Source: CBDTYW01 sp965364735
GTDB lineage: Bacteria; Actinomycetota; Nitriliruptoria; Nitriliruptorales; Nitriliruptoraceae
Direction of reading: 5' to 3'
Assembly: GCA_965364735.1 (NCBI GenBank)
Contig: CBDTYW010000010.1
Coordinates: 1 to 31,932 of the forward strand
Length of the DNA stretch: 31,932 bases
The position numbers were made by a program, and so were the translations under genes. Shown piece by piece: positions 23,341-30,460 of this stretch (the first letter of the stretch is position 1; every line of letters starts with the position of its first letter). Under the pieces are notes generated by a model, which was given only the letters and a program-made list of their open reading frames with translations, was not told where the DNA came from and made no database searches.

Positions 23341-24035
23341 CAGCGCTTCGAGGGGAGCACGACGCGCTCGCCGGTCACGACGAACGCCACGTCCTGCGCC
23401 ATGGCGACGCCGTGGTCGGCGATCCGTTCGAAGTACCTCGCGAGGAGACCGATGGTGACCATCGCCTGCCCGCTCTCGAGCTCGGACGCGTCGTTGAGCA
23501 GCTGTTCCTGGAGCAGGTCGATCGCCTCGTCGTCGTGGTCCAGCGCGTTCACCGCGAGCGGGTCACGCAGTCGCCACGCATCCACCCCACCGCGGTAGAC
23601 GCGGGTCGCACGATCCGCCATGTCCTGGAGGCTCGCGACCAGGTGTGGAGGAAGCTCCGACGGGGTCACTCGCTCGAGGGTCTCGTTGACGTGGCGGAGC
23701 AGGGCGGCCGCCCGGTCGACGTCGATGGCGAGTCGCATGATCGCCACGAGTCGCCGCAGATCCCGGCCGACCGGCGACTCACGGGCGATCAGCACGAAGC
23801 CGTCGTCCTCGACCGCGCGGATGCGCTGCGAGACGTCCTCAGCCATGTCACGGGACTCGTTGATGCTGGACGCGTCGCCGGCCAGGAACAGCGTGACGAG
23901 ACGGCTCATCGAGTCGGCGACCACCAGGCCCGCCTGGACGAAGTCGTCGTCGATCGCCTCGAGCTTGCGCCGGAAGGTGACGCGGACCTCACCCCCGCCG
24001 ACGGGCAGGTCGCTTCCACCGTCTGATGCGGACAT
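23340..24035 (-). CDS. phoU: Phosphate signalling regulator PhoU
   Basis: The 231-residue helical protein contains two PhoU repeats (around VRVTFRRKLEAIDDDFVQAG and, second, LPPHLVASLQDMADRATRVY). The metal-binding-like acidic stretches appear in the ALDHDDEAID and ARYFERIADHG regions. PhoU links the PstSCAB transporter to the sensor kinase and restrains the Pho response when phosphate is plentiful. The start is an ATG with an ideal AAGGAG 6 bases upstream. An 8-bp hairpin lies immediately 5' of that site. The gene heads the phoU-regX3-senX3 set, overlapping the regulator by one base. Confidence 0.93.
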   Translation of the reverse strand: MSASDGGSDLPVGGGEVRVTFRRKLEAIDDDFVQAGLVVADSMSRLVTLFLAGDASSINESRDMAEDVSQRIRAVEDDGFVLIARESPVGRDLRRLVAIMRLAIDVDRAAALLRHVNETLERVTPSELPPHLVASLQDMADRATRVYRGGVDAWRLRDPLAVNALDHDDEAIDLLQEQLLNDASELESGQAMVTIGLLARYFERIADHGVAMAQDVAFVVTGERVVLPSKR

Positions 24036-24048
24036 CTCGAACTCCTTC

Positions 24049-24067
24049 AGGGTGCGGTGCGCACCCT
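24049..24067 (-). other. Hairpin in the pstA-phoU spacer, next to a possible -10 box
   Basis: AGGGTGCG-GTG-CGCACCCT makes a perfect 8-bp stem, 40 bases after the pstA stop and 3 bases before the phoU ribosome binding site. On the minus strand TAGGGT (24068-24063) also fits TANNNT, so the site could be an attenuating terminator for the pst genes, a phoU promoter, or a processing signal. Confidence 0.45.
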
Positions 24068-24107
24068 AGTCAGTGCTGTCGGGCGGCCGGCCGGACGGTT
24101 CGCGCGC

Positions 24108-25037
24108 TCAACCGCGTCGCTCGAAGCGGTTGCGCAGGATGATCGCGGCGGTGTTCAGGGTGAGGGTGAAGCCGAGCAACACCAGGATCGCGGCAGGGGC
24201 GGCCTGCTCCACGAACTCGCGCTGCGGCACCTTGGTCCAGGCGAAGATGACCGCGGGGAGCGCGGTGAAGGGCTGGCGGAAGTCCGCGATCCCGGAGTCC
24301 AGCGTCAGGAACGCCGACACCCCGACGACGAGCAGCGGAGCCGTCTCGCCGATCGCCCGAGCGAGCGCCAGGATCGTCCCGGTCATGATGCCGGGCACGG
24401 CCGACGGGAGCACGAGCTTCGCGGTGACCTGGCTCCGCGTCGCGCCCAGACCGAAGCCCGCTTCACGGATGGCCCGCGGGACCGCGCGGATCGACTCCGC
24501 CGAGGCGATGACGACGATCGGCAGCGCGAGCAGGGCCATCGTGAGCCCTGCGGTGAGGGCCGTGTTGCCGCCGGTCAGCGGTGACAGGAACCGCGTGAAG
24601 ATCGCGAACCCGAGGAGCCCGTAGACGATCGACGGAACCCCTGCCAGGTTGCGGATGTTCACGTCGACCAGACGGACGAACCACGAGTCCCCGGCGTACT
24701 CCTCGAGGTAGACGGCCGTTGCGATCCCGAGCGGGAAGGCAACGATCGCGGTGATGAACGCGATCTGGAAGCTGCCGACGAGCGCCTGGCTGAGACCGGC
24801 CCGGCTGATGCGTGCAGACAGCTTGCTGGTCAAGAAGTCCGTACCCCGGTCCTGGAACACCGGGACCGCCGACGTGATGATGTCGGCGAGCAGGATCACC
24901 AGAAACCCGAGCGCGATGAGCAGGGTGGTCAGCACGAGCAGCTCGAACGCGCGCTCGCGGAGCCGCTCGACGGCACGGCCGGTGCCGGCGAGGAGTGACG
25001 GGACGTCCGTGGGTGGGTTCGCGGTCGTGGCGCTCAT
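24108..25037 (-). CDS. pstA: Phosphate ABC transporter permease PstA
   Basis: The 309-residue inner-membrane permease has about six transmembrane helices. After a polar N-terminus, the first helix is LLVLTTLLIALGFLVILLA. The binding-protein-dependent transport domain contains the EAA-type loop REAGFGLGATRSQVTAKLVLP (residues about 192-212), which contacts PstB, and ARAIGETAPLL beyond it. NLAGVPSIVYGLLG is a Pst hallmark. Its ATG overlaps the pstC stop by one base (TGATG). Together with PstC it forms the channel for high-affinity phosphate uptake. Confidence 0.95.
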   Translation of the reverse strand: MSATTANPPTDVPSLLAGTGRAVERLRERAFELLVLTTLLIALGFLVILLADIITSAVPVFQDRGTDFLTSKLSARISRAGLSQALVGSFQIAFITAIVAFPLGIATAVYLEEYAGDSWFVRLVDVNIRNLAGVPSIVYGLLGFAIFTRFLSPLTGGNTALTAGLTMALLALPIVVIASAESIRAVPRAIREAGFGLGATRSQVTAKLVLPSAVPGIMTGTILALARAIGETAPLLVVGVSAFLTLDSGIADFRQPFTALPAVIFAWTKVPQREFVEQAAPAAILVLLGFTLTLNTAAIILRNRFERRG

Positions 25038-25963
25038 CAGTAGGCGTTCCTGTAGCGGCGAACGATCCGGTCCCCGAGCACGTTCAGCCCGAGGGTCACG
25101 ACGAAGAGGAGCAGCCCGACGAAGTAGAGGCTCGCGAAGGGATCGCCGGTGGTCGGGGCGTCCGATCCCGTGGCGAGGTTCGCGATCGCCGAGGTCATCG
25201 TGAGCGACGGCTCCAACGGCGAGGACGTGAAGGGCGAAGATCCCGAGCCGCCGGCAGCGATCGTCACCACCATGGTCTCACCGATCGCCCGGGAGATCGT
25301 GATGATGAACGCGGCGACGATCCCGGAGAGGGCTGCAGGCAGGACGACGCGCAGCGTCGCGACCCGCTTGCGCGCCCCGAGCGCGAACGCCGCCTCACGC
25401 ATCGCCTTCGGGACCGCGCGGAGCGAATCCTCGGTGATCGAGGTCATCAGCGGTGACACGAGCACACCGACGGCGAGGCCCGCGGAGAGCATGTTGAACT
25501 GCCTGGCGCTCTCGAACAGCGGCTGGACGACGTTCGGCGTGATGAACGTGAGCGCGAAGAACCCGAGCACGACCGACGGCACGCCGGCGAGGATCTCGAT
25601 CACCGGCTTCACGATCCGACGGACCCGCGGGTTCGCGTACTCCGAGAGGTAGATCGCGGCGCCGAGCCCGAGAGGTACGGCCACCAGCATCGCGACGAGC
25701 GAGATGATCAGTGAGCCGAGGAAGATCGTGCGGACGTCGAAGGCAAGCGCCGAGGGACGCCATCCGCTCGGATCCCAGAGCTGGGACACGGAGTCGAGCG
25801 AGCCGAGGAACGTGAGCGCCTGCCCCAGCAGGCTCACCACGATCAGCACCGAGATGACGATCGAGAGCCCGGCCCCGAAGCGCAGCGTCCACGTGATCGC
25901 CAGCTCGCGACGCTGACGGCCACGGTCGCCGGTCAGATCGAAGTCGGTGGTCGATGCGCTCAC
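25037..25963 (-). CDS. pstC: Phosphate ABC transporter permease PstC
   Basis: The 308-residue permease has about six helices and the Pst signature ILAGVPSVVLGFFALTF, the EAA-type loop REAAFALGARKRVATLRVVLP and SRAIGETMVVTIAAG. The start is set to a GTG at 25963 because GAGGAG stands exactly 6 bases upstream; a TTG at 25981 in the same frame has no ribosome binding site. A strong hairpin (25990-26030) separates it from pstS, and its stop overlaps pstA. Confidence 0.94.
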   Translation of the reverse strand: MSASTTDFDLTGDRGRQRRELAITWTLRFGAGLSIVISVLIVVSLLGQALTFLGSLDSVSQLWDPSGWRPSALAFDVRTIFLGSLIISLVAMLVAVPLGLGAAIYLSEYANPRVRRIVKPVIEILAGVPSVVLGFFALTFITPNVVQPLFESARQFNMLSAGLAVGVLVSPLMTSITEDSLRAVPKAMREAAFALGARKRVATLRVVLPAALSGIVAAFIITISRAIGETMVVTIAAGGSGSSPFTSSPLEPSLTMTSAIANLATGSDAPTTGDPFASLYFVGLLLFVVTLGLNVLGDRIVRRYRNAY

Positions 25964-25989
25964 GGTCAGCTCCTCGGTCAATCGGTCAG

Positions 25990-26030
25990 CCCGCGAGCTG
26001 GGACGTTCATGGACGTCCCAGCTCTGCGGG
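25990..26030 (-). other. Strong hairpin between pstS and pstC
   Basis: CCCGC-G-AGCTGGGACGT pairs with ACGTCCCAGCT-CT-GCGGG around a 6-base loop, giving 16 base pairs with one small internal loop. It starts 20 bases after the pstS stop and ends 26 bases before the pstC GTG. Such a structure could partially terminate transcription or protect the pstS 3' end, so that much more PstS than permease is made. Confidence 0.7.
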
Positions 26031-26050
26031 TCAGCAGCGTCGGGAAGGCG

Positions 26051-27061
26051 TCACTTGGCAGCGCTCCACACCGCGACGGTGGCGTCCCAGGACGCGTCGT
26101 CCAGCTGGACGTAGCCCGCCTCGGACACGAGCTCACGGCCCTGGTCGCTCAGGTAGTAGTCGATGTAGGCACGCAGCGTCTGGCCGTAGTCCGCGTTGTC
26201 GAGCTCGTCCAGGTTCACGTAGACGAAGAGGTCACGCGACAGCGGGTACGCGTTGGACGCGATGGTCTCGGCGGACGGTGCGACGCACGTTCCGTCGGCG
26301 TCCTCCACCGCGATCGCGGTCACCTGGTCGCGCACCTCGGAGTAGTACGCGAAGCCGACCCACCCGAACGAGTACTGGTTGCCAGCGAGGCCTTGGATGA
26401 TGACGTTGTCGTCGTTGGAGCCGGTCCAGTCGGGCCGGAACTTCTCGTCCTGCTCTCGCTCGTCCGCGATGTGCTCGATGGCCAGCTCGAAGAAGGAGTC
26501 ATAGGTTCCCGACTCGGTGCCGGGGCCGGCGGTCGTCAGCTCGACGTCCGGGAGCGACGCGTTGTGACCACCACCGAGGTCGGCAACCAGCGCATTGGCG
26601 TCGGACCACGTCGAGACCAGGCCCGACTCGGGGCCGACGAGCGCGTAGATCTCGTTGAGGTCGAGGCAGTCGATGCCGGTGTCGTTGTCCGTGGACGTCA
26701 GGACGGTGATGCCGTCGACGCCGATCTTCAGCTCCAGGACGTTCTCGATGCCGTTGTCGGCGCAGAGCTCACGCTCCGAGTCCTTGATCTGGCGCGAGGC
26801 GTTGTTGACGGCGGTCATGCCCGTACAGAACTGCTCCTTGAAGCCGCCGCCCGTGCCGGTGATGGCCACGGCCGCATCACCACCGAAGTCCTCGGCGACG
26901 AAGATGGAGATCGGGCCGACGGTCGAGGATCCGGCGATCGGAACGGTGCCGGTGCCACCGTCGCCCGTGGGCTGGGAGGGCTCGTCGCCTCCGCAGGCGG
27001 CGAGGGCGAGGGCGAGAACGGCGGTGGCGGCGACCAGGCCGCGTGCGCGCAGGTTCAGCAT
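26051..27061 (-). CDS. pstS: Phosphate-binding lipoprotein PstS
   Basis: The 336-residue extracytoplasmic protein captures phosphate for the PstCAB channel. It has a lipoprotein signal peptide (LVAATAVLALALAACGG, predicted lipidated Cys23) and the start of the mature fold with IAGSSTVGPI. FKEQFCTGMTAVNNASRQIKDSE contains the SR phosphate-contacting loop, and GPGTESGTYDSFFE supplies another Ser/Thr-rich loop. The ATG at 27061 has AGGA 8 bases upstream; a longer frame to 27130 lacks a signal-peptide rationale. A three-unit PHO box lies 105-133 bases upstream, so phosphate starvation should induce it. Confidence 0.95.
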   Translation of the reverse strand: MLNLRARGLVAATAVLALALAACGGDEPSQPTGDGGTGTVPIAGSSTVGPISIFVAEDFGGDAAVAITGTGGGFKEQFCTGMTAVNNASRQIKDSERELCADNGIENVLELKIGVDGITVLTSTDNDTGIDCLDLNEIYALVGPESGLVSTWSDANALVADLGGGHNASLPDVELTTAGPGTESGTYDSFFELAIEHIADEREQDEKFRPDWTGSNDDNVIIQGLAGNQYSFGWVGFAYYSEVRDQVTAIAVEDADGTCVAPSAETIASNAYPLSRDLFVYVNLDELDNADYGQTLRAYIDYYLSDQGRELVSEAGYVQLDDASWDATVAVWSAAK

Positions 27062-27148
27062 GAGATGATTCCTGGGGTCTTGGAGTTGGGAGACGCTCGG
27101 TGAGCGACGGCCGGGGGTGAGCCCGAGCACGCAGCCGGAACGCTACGA

Positions 27149-27164
27149 GGGCCGTCGGCGGCCC
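27149..27164 (-). other. Hairpin between the PHO box and pstS
   Basis: GGGCCG-TCGG-CGGCCC is a perfect 6-bp inverted repeat directly beside the last PHO-box unit. It might be a terminator for pstB read-through, or an operator. On the minus strand TAGCGT follows a few bases later and could serve as a -10 element for pstS. Confidence 0.35.
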
Positions 27165-27165
27165 T

Positions 27166-27194
27166 GTTGAACCGTGGGTTGCGGGAGGGTGAAC
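27166..27194 (-). promoter_or_regulatory. PHO box upstream of pstS (three 11-nt direct repeats)
   Basis: On the minus strand the heptamers GTTCACC, CGCAACC and GTTCAAC begin exactly 11 bases apart. This is the periodicity and consensus (GTTCACC) of Streptomyces PhoP binding sites. It sits between the pstB stop and the pstS start and probably binds the regulator encoded at 22651-23340. Confidence 0.7.
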
Positions 27195-27212
27195 CTTGGG
27201 AGTCAGGCGCGA

Positions 27213-28043
27213 TCATCCGAACTTGCCGGCGATGTAGTCCTCGGTCCGCTCGTCAGCTGCCTGGGTGAAGATCGTGTCCGTGCGGTCGTACTCGACGAGC
27301 TCACCCGTTCGCTGTCCGTGCTCGTTGTCGACGTTGACGGTCAGGAAGGCCGTCCAGTCCGAGACGCGCGACGCCTGCTGCATGTTGTGCGTCACGATGA
27401 CGATCGTGTAGGTCTTCTTGAGCTCACGCATCAGGTCCTCGATGCGCAGGGTCGCGATCGGGTCGAGGGCCGAGCACGGCTCGTCCATGAGGATGACGTC
27501 GGGGCGCACCGCGATCGTGCGGGCGATGCAGAGCCGCTGCTGCTGCCCGCCGGAGAGCCCGAACGCGTTCTGGTCCAGCTTGTCCTTCACCTCGTCCCAG
27601 AGCGCGGCTCCGCGGAGCGCCTGCTCGACGACGTCACCGAGGTTGCGGGTGTCCTTCGCGATGCGCGGGCCGAACGCGACGTTGTCGAAGATCGACTTCG
27701 GGAACGGGTTCGGCTTCTGGAAGACCATCCCCACGCGACGGCGCACCTCGACGGGGTCCACGGAAGGGCCGTAGATGTCCGCACCGTGGTAGGTCAGGCT
27801 GCCCGTGACGTGGGCGGAATCGACCAGGTCGTTCATCCGGTTGAGGCACCGCAGCAGCGTGGACTTGCCGCAGCCGGACGGTCCGATGAGCGCGGTGATC
27901 TCGTTCGCGCGGATGTCGAGCGACACCCCGTCGACGGCCTGGAAGTCGCCGTAGGCCACGCCGACGTCGCGGAGACCGAACACGATCTCCTGCGACGGAT
28001 CGGACCGGACGCGGCTCGAAGAATCGGCATGCGTGGTGGCCAT
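27213..28043 (-). CDS. pstB: Phosphate ABC transporter ATP-binding protein PstB
   Basis: The 276-residue ATPase powers phosphate import. Walker A is GPSGCGKST (residues 54-62), the Q-loop is MVFQKPNPFP, the signature is LSGGQQQR, Walker B is VILMDEPCSALDP, and the H-loop His is in IVTHNMQQA. The open frame continues upstream for about 1 kb, but that part is antisense to a hydrolase gene and shows no similarity, so the ATG at 28043 is used. It is the first, not the last, gene of the pst block. A PHO-box-like pair of repeats lies 69-84 bases upstream. Confidence 0.96.
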   Translation of the reverse strand: MATTHADSSSRVRSDPSQEIVFGLRDVGVAYGDFQAVDGVSLDIRANEITALIGPSGCGKSTLLRCLNRMNDLVDSAHVTGSLTYHGADIYGPSVDPVEVRRRVGMVFQKPNPFPKSIFDNVAFGPRIAKDTRNLGDVVEQALRGAALWDEVKDKLDQNAFGLSGGQQQRLCIARTIAVRPDVILMDEPCSALDPIATLRIEDLMRELKKTYTIVIVTHNMQQASRVSDWTAFLTVNVDNEHGQRTGELVEYDRTDTIFTQAADERTEDYIAGKFG

Positions 28044-28109
28044 GGAGATCTTCTTCCGTGAGACGGAGCTCGGTCGTGATCGCGGTGCAAGCACATGGTC
28101 ACCACCCGA

Positions 28110-28127
28110 GGTTGCGAGAAGGTGAAC
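28110..28127 (-). promoter_or_regulatory. PHO-box repeats in the pstB/hydrolase divergent spacer
   Basis: On the minus strand GTTCACC and CGCAACC begin 11 bases apart, the same two heptamers in the same order as the first two units upstream of pstS; a third unit is not clear. The site lies 69-84 bases from the pstB ATG and about 52 bases from the hydrolase ATG, so both could be controlled. Confidence 0.6.
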
Positions 28128-28178
28128 GCGACGCGGCAAACTGGTGCACCCTGCCGCTCGACGCCCCGAGGCCACCCC

Positions 28179-29180
28179 ATGACGCTCATCGATCGCACCG
28201 TGGCGTGGCCCGGAGACCGCGGCGGTCACGTCTGGCTGAAGGACCGCGAGGTGATGTCGAGCGACAGCGTGCGGGTGCGTTACACCGTGCTCGGCGACAC
28301 CGGACCGTGGGTCGTGCTCTGCGCAGGGTTCATGTGCCCCGACAACTTCTGGGCCGGGATCGCTCCGCTCCTCGCGCGCGACCACCGCGTGATCGTGCTG
28401 AACTACCGATCGATCGGAGCGTCCACCGACCCGAGGCCCGTGGGGATCGCGGGCACGAACCTGCGCCAGTCGACCTACAGCATCGCCAAGATGGCCGAGG
28501 ACGTGATCGCGGTCATGGACGCCGAGGATGCGGATGACGCCACGCTGATCGGCCACTCGATGGGCTGCCAGGTCGCGCTCGCCGTCTGGCGTGCGGTCGG
28601 CGGAGGACGTGTCGGGGCCCTGTCGCTGGTCACGGGCACGCACCGCTCCCCGTTCACGTCCTTCTACGGGCTGGACGTGAGCATGCTCTTCCCGCTGGTG
28701 TTCGCCGGCGCCCACCTGGCCCCACGGCCGGTCCAGAAGGCGGTGCCCCGGCTGCTGAGGCTCTCGATCGCGCTCGAGGTGGGCCGGCTCCTGCGTGCCC
28801 TCGGACCGCAGACCCCCGACGACGGCATGGACCTCTACTTCGATCACTTCCCCGAGGTCGATCCGCTCATCGCGCTGCGGATCTGCCGTGGCATGCACGA
28901 GTTCGACGCGGACGGGTGGCTCGGCGAGATCGACGTGCCGGTCCAGATCTTCATCGGCACGAAGGACACGTTCACGCCTCCATCGCTCGGACCCGTGATG
29001 CACGAGGCGATCCCGACCGCCGAGCTGCACGTCATCGAGGGCGGGACGCACGCGGCGATCATCGAGGTGCCGGTCGAGGTCCACGCCGCCATCGCGGACT
29101 TCACGCACCGCCACCTCGGCCATGCGCCCGTCAGCCCAGCGCTCAATCCGACCGTGCGCTCTCGGCCAGAGGTCGCCTGA
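28179..29180 (+). CDS. Alpha/beta-hydrolase fold protein
   Basis: The 333-residue protein has the alpha/beta hydrolase core. The oxyanion segment is VVLCAGFMCPDNFW, followed by VIVLNYRSIGAS, the nucleophile elbow LIGHSMGCQVAL (Ser), the acid in VPVQIFIGTKDTFTP (Asp) and the base in IEGGTHAAIIE (His). A larger helical cap lies between the nucleophile and the acid. Esterase, lipase or haloperoxidase-like activities are possible; the substrate is unknown. The ATG at 28179 was chosen because the upstream part of the frame overlaps the PHO-box region. It diverges from pstB, so phosphate control is conceivable. It converges with the PH-domain gene with a 3-base gap. Confidence 0.85.
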   Translation: MTLIDRTVAWPGDRGGHVWLKDREVMSSDSVRVRYTVLGDTGPWVVLCAGFMCPDNFWAGIAPLLARDHRVIVLNYRSIGASTDPRPVGIAGTNLRQSTYSIAKMAEDVIAVMDAEDADDATLIGHSMGCQVALAVWRAVGGGRVGALSLVTGTHRSPFTSFYGLDVSMLFPLVFAGAHLAPRPVQKAVPRLLRLSIALEVGRLLRALGPQTPDDGMDLYFDHFPEVDPLIALRICRGMHEFDADGWLGEIDVPVQIFIGTKDTFTPPSLGPVMHEAIPTAELHVIEGGTHAAIIEVPVEVHAAIADFTHRHLGHAPVSPALNPTVRSRPEVA

Positions 29181-29183
29181 GGC

Positions 29184-29888
29184 TCAGTAGCCCGCACCGA
29201 AGGTCTTCGGGTTGGTGGCCAGGCCGAGCACGACGCGGTTGAACTTGTCCGGGTCGACCAAGAAGTCGAGCCGCCCGAGCGCCTGGTTCTGCCCCGCGGT
29301 CTCGAGCCGGAACTCCCCGTAGTGGAAGTAGTCGCCGAGGGCGGAGATCCGCAGGCTCACGTCGGTGACGCGGCCCAGCGGCATGGTCGCCAGGCTGCGG
29401 TTGAAGATCCCGTGCGTCTCGATGATCCGTCGGTCCGTCACGTAGAGGATCCGGTACCACTTCCAGATCACGAGCCGACGGAGGAACCGGCCGACGAAGA
29501 ACGCCATCGTGACGAGCGGAAGCGCGGTCACGCCGTAGCCGCTGAACAGCGTCACGAGACCGATGAGGGTGATGGCGCGCGCGAGCTCGGTGCTGGACTG
29601 GCGCTTGAACCAGTTCATCATGAACACGATCGAGGCGACCGAGAGGATCAGCGTGAGCGTTCGTGCGCCGAACGGCGGGGTCACGTACAGCCACGCGAGC
29701 AGCTGCACCGCCGCCAACGCCTCGACGGCATGCCGCCACAACGACATCCAGTGACGCCCCGAGCGGTACCAGACCCGCTCGTCGTCGATGAGCACGTCGT
29801 CGTCGGTGGGGACGTTCAGGCGGTGCGTCACCCACTCCATGACCGGCAGGCGACCACGGAGTGGAGCTGATGTCTCGTGCTCGCTCAC
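29184..29888 (-). CDS. Membrane protein with bacterial PH-like domain (bPH2)
   Basis: The 234-residue protein has three or four hydrophobic segments between residues about 52 and 135 (AVEALAAVQLLAWLYV, LTLILSVASIVFMMNW, ITLIGLVTLFSGYGV). A C-terminal bPH2 domain follows: ILYVTDRRIIETHGIFNRS, ATMPLGRVTDVS, SALGDYFHYGEFRLETAG and LGRLDFLVDPDKF. Related proteins (YdbS/YdbT group) are membrane proteins of poorly known role. The start is a GTG at 29888; an ATG at 29840 would remove 16 residues. It follows a small membrane protein gene by 30 bases on the same strand. Confidence 0.8.
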   Translation of the reverse strand: MSEHETSAPLRGRLPVMEWVTHRLNVPTDDDVLIDDERVWYRSGRHWMSLWRHAVEALAAVQLLAWLYVTPPFGARTLTLILSVASIVFMMNWFKRQSSTELARAITLIGLVTLFSGYGVTALPLVTMAFFVGRFLRRLVIWKWYRILYVTDRRIIETHGIFNRSLATMPLGRVTDVSLRISALGDYFHYGEFRLETAGQNQALGRLDFLVDPDKFNRVVLGLATNPKTFGAGY

Positions 29889-29918
29889 CGTGGTGTCAGA
29901 TCTCCGCGCGGACGTGGG

Positions 29919-30239
29919 TCAGGAGGTCGGTGCGGGGGTCGGCGTGACGGTCGCCGTCGGCGACGCAGACGGGCTGTCCTCGACGAACGGGTCCTCGGCG
30001 AAGGGATCAGGGGATGGCGTGATGGAGCTCGTCGGGAACGGTGTCGGCGAGGCTTCCGGAGCAGGATCGCCGCCCTCGTCGTCTCCGAACACGCCACCGA
30101 GGAAGTCGCCGGCGACGGAGACGCTGTCGAAGAGCCAGCCGAAGAACTGGTTCGCCGTCGTCCCCGCGCTGCCCGCGTCCTGGAAGATGATGAACCCGAC
30201 GAACAGCACCAGGAACCAGTAGGTGGCCTTCTGCTGCAT
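29919..30239 (-). CDS. Small membrane protein with Pro/Ser/Thr-rich acidic tail
   Basis: This is a 106-residue protein of unknown function. Residues 6-20 form a hydrophobic helix (TYWFLVLFVGFIIFQ), followed by a second amphipathic stretch (NQFFGWLFDSVSVAGDFLGG). From about residue 55 the sequence becomes acidic and low in complexity, rich in Pro, Ser, Thr and Asp, with PTP and SPT repeats, like a disordered extracytoplasmic tail or an O-glycosylation region. The ATG at 30239 has AGGAG 6 bases upstream, so translation is plausible. It precedes the PH-domain membrane protein gene in the same direction. Confidence 0.7.
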   Translation of the reverse strand: MQQKATYWFLVLFVGFIIFQDAGSAGTTANQFFGWLFDSVSVAGDFLGGVFGDDEGGDPAPEASPTPFPTSSITPSPDPFAEDPFVEDSPSASPTATVTPTPAPTS

Positions 30240-30342
30240 GGCGTCTCCTTGCCAGTTGCGCGGCGGCACCCTCGGCGCCCTGACCTGCGGTGAAGCTCGA
30301 CACAGAGTCTGCGCGTTCGACAGCGCTCACGGTCAGTCACGA

Positions 30343-30348
30343 ACTCTA
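30343..30348 (-). promoter_or_regulatory. Candidate -10 box for the small-protein/PH-domain operon
   Basis: On the minus strand TAGAGT fits TANNNT, 104 bases before the ATG of the 106-residue protein. The remainder of the 30240-30460 spacer shows no gene. Confidence 0.3.
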
Positions 30349-30394
30349 GCGCGATGTGCGCACGCGGTGTTCCGTTCTGGCCATGGCCGAACGT

Positions 30395-30422
30395 CCAACC
30401 TCTGATCGAGCCTGAAGGTTGG
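30395..30422 (-). terminator. Hairpin after glpX
   Basis: CCAACCT and AGGTTGG (7 bp) flank a 14-base loop, 38 bases beyond the glpX stop. It lacks a T-tract and is a candidate only. Confidence 0.4.
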
Positions 30423-30460
30423 CTGAAGGGCCGAAGGCAGGGTCCGGCTCGGTCAGATCC

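Noticed and set aside
28044..29123. Upstream extension of the pstB frame by about 360 codons
   Set aside because: It is antisense to the alpha/beta hydrolase gene and would swallow the PHO box; PstB is complete from 28043.
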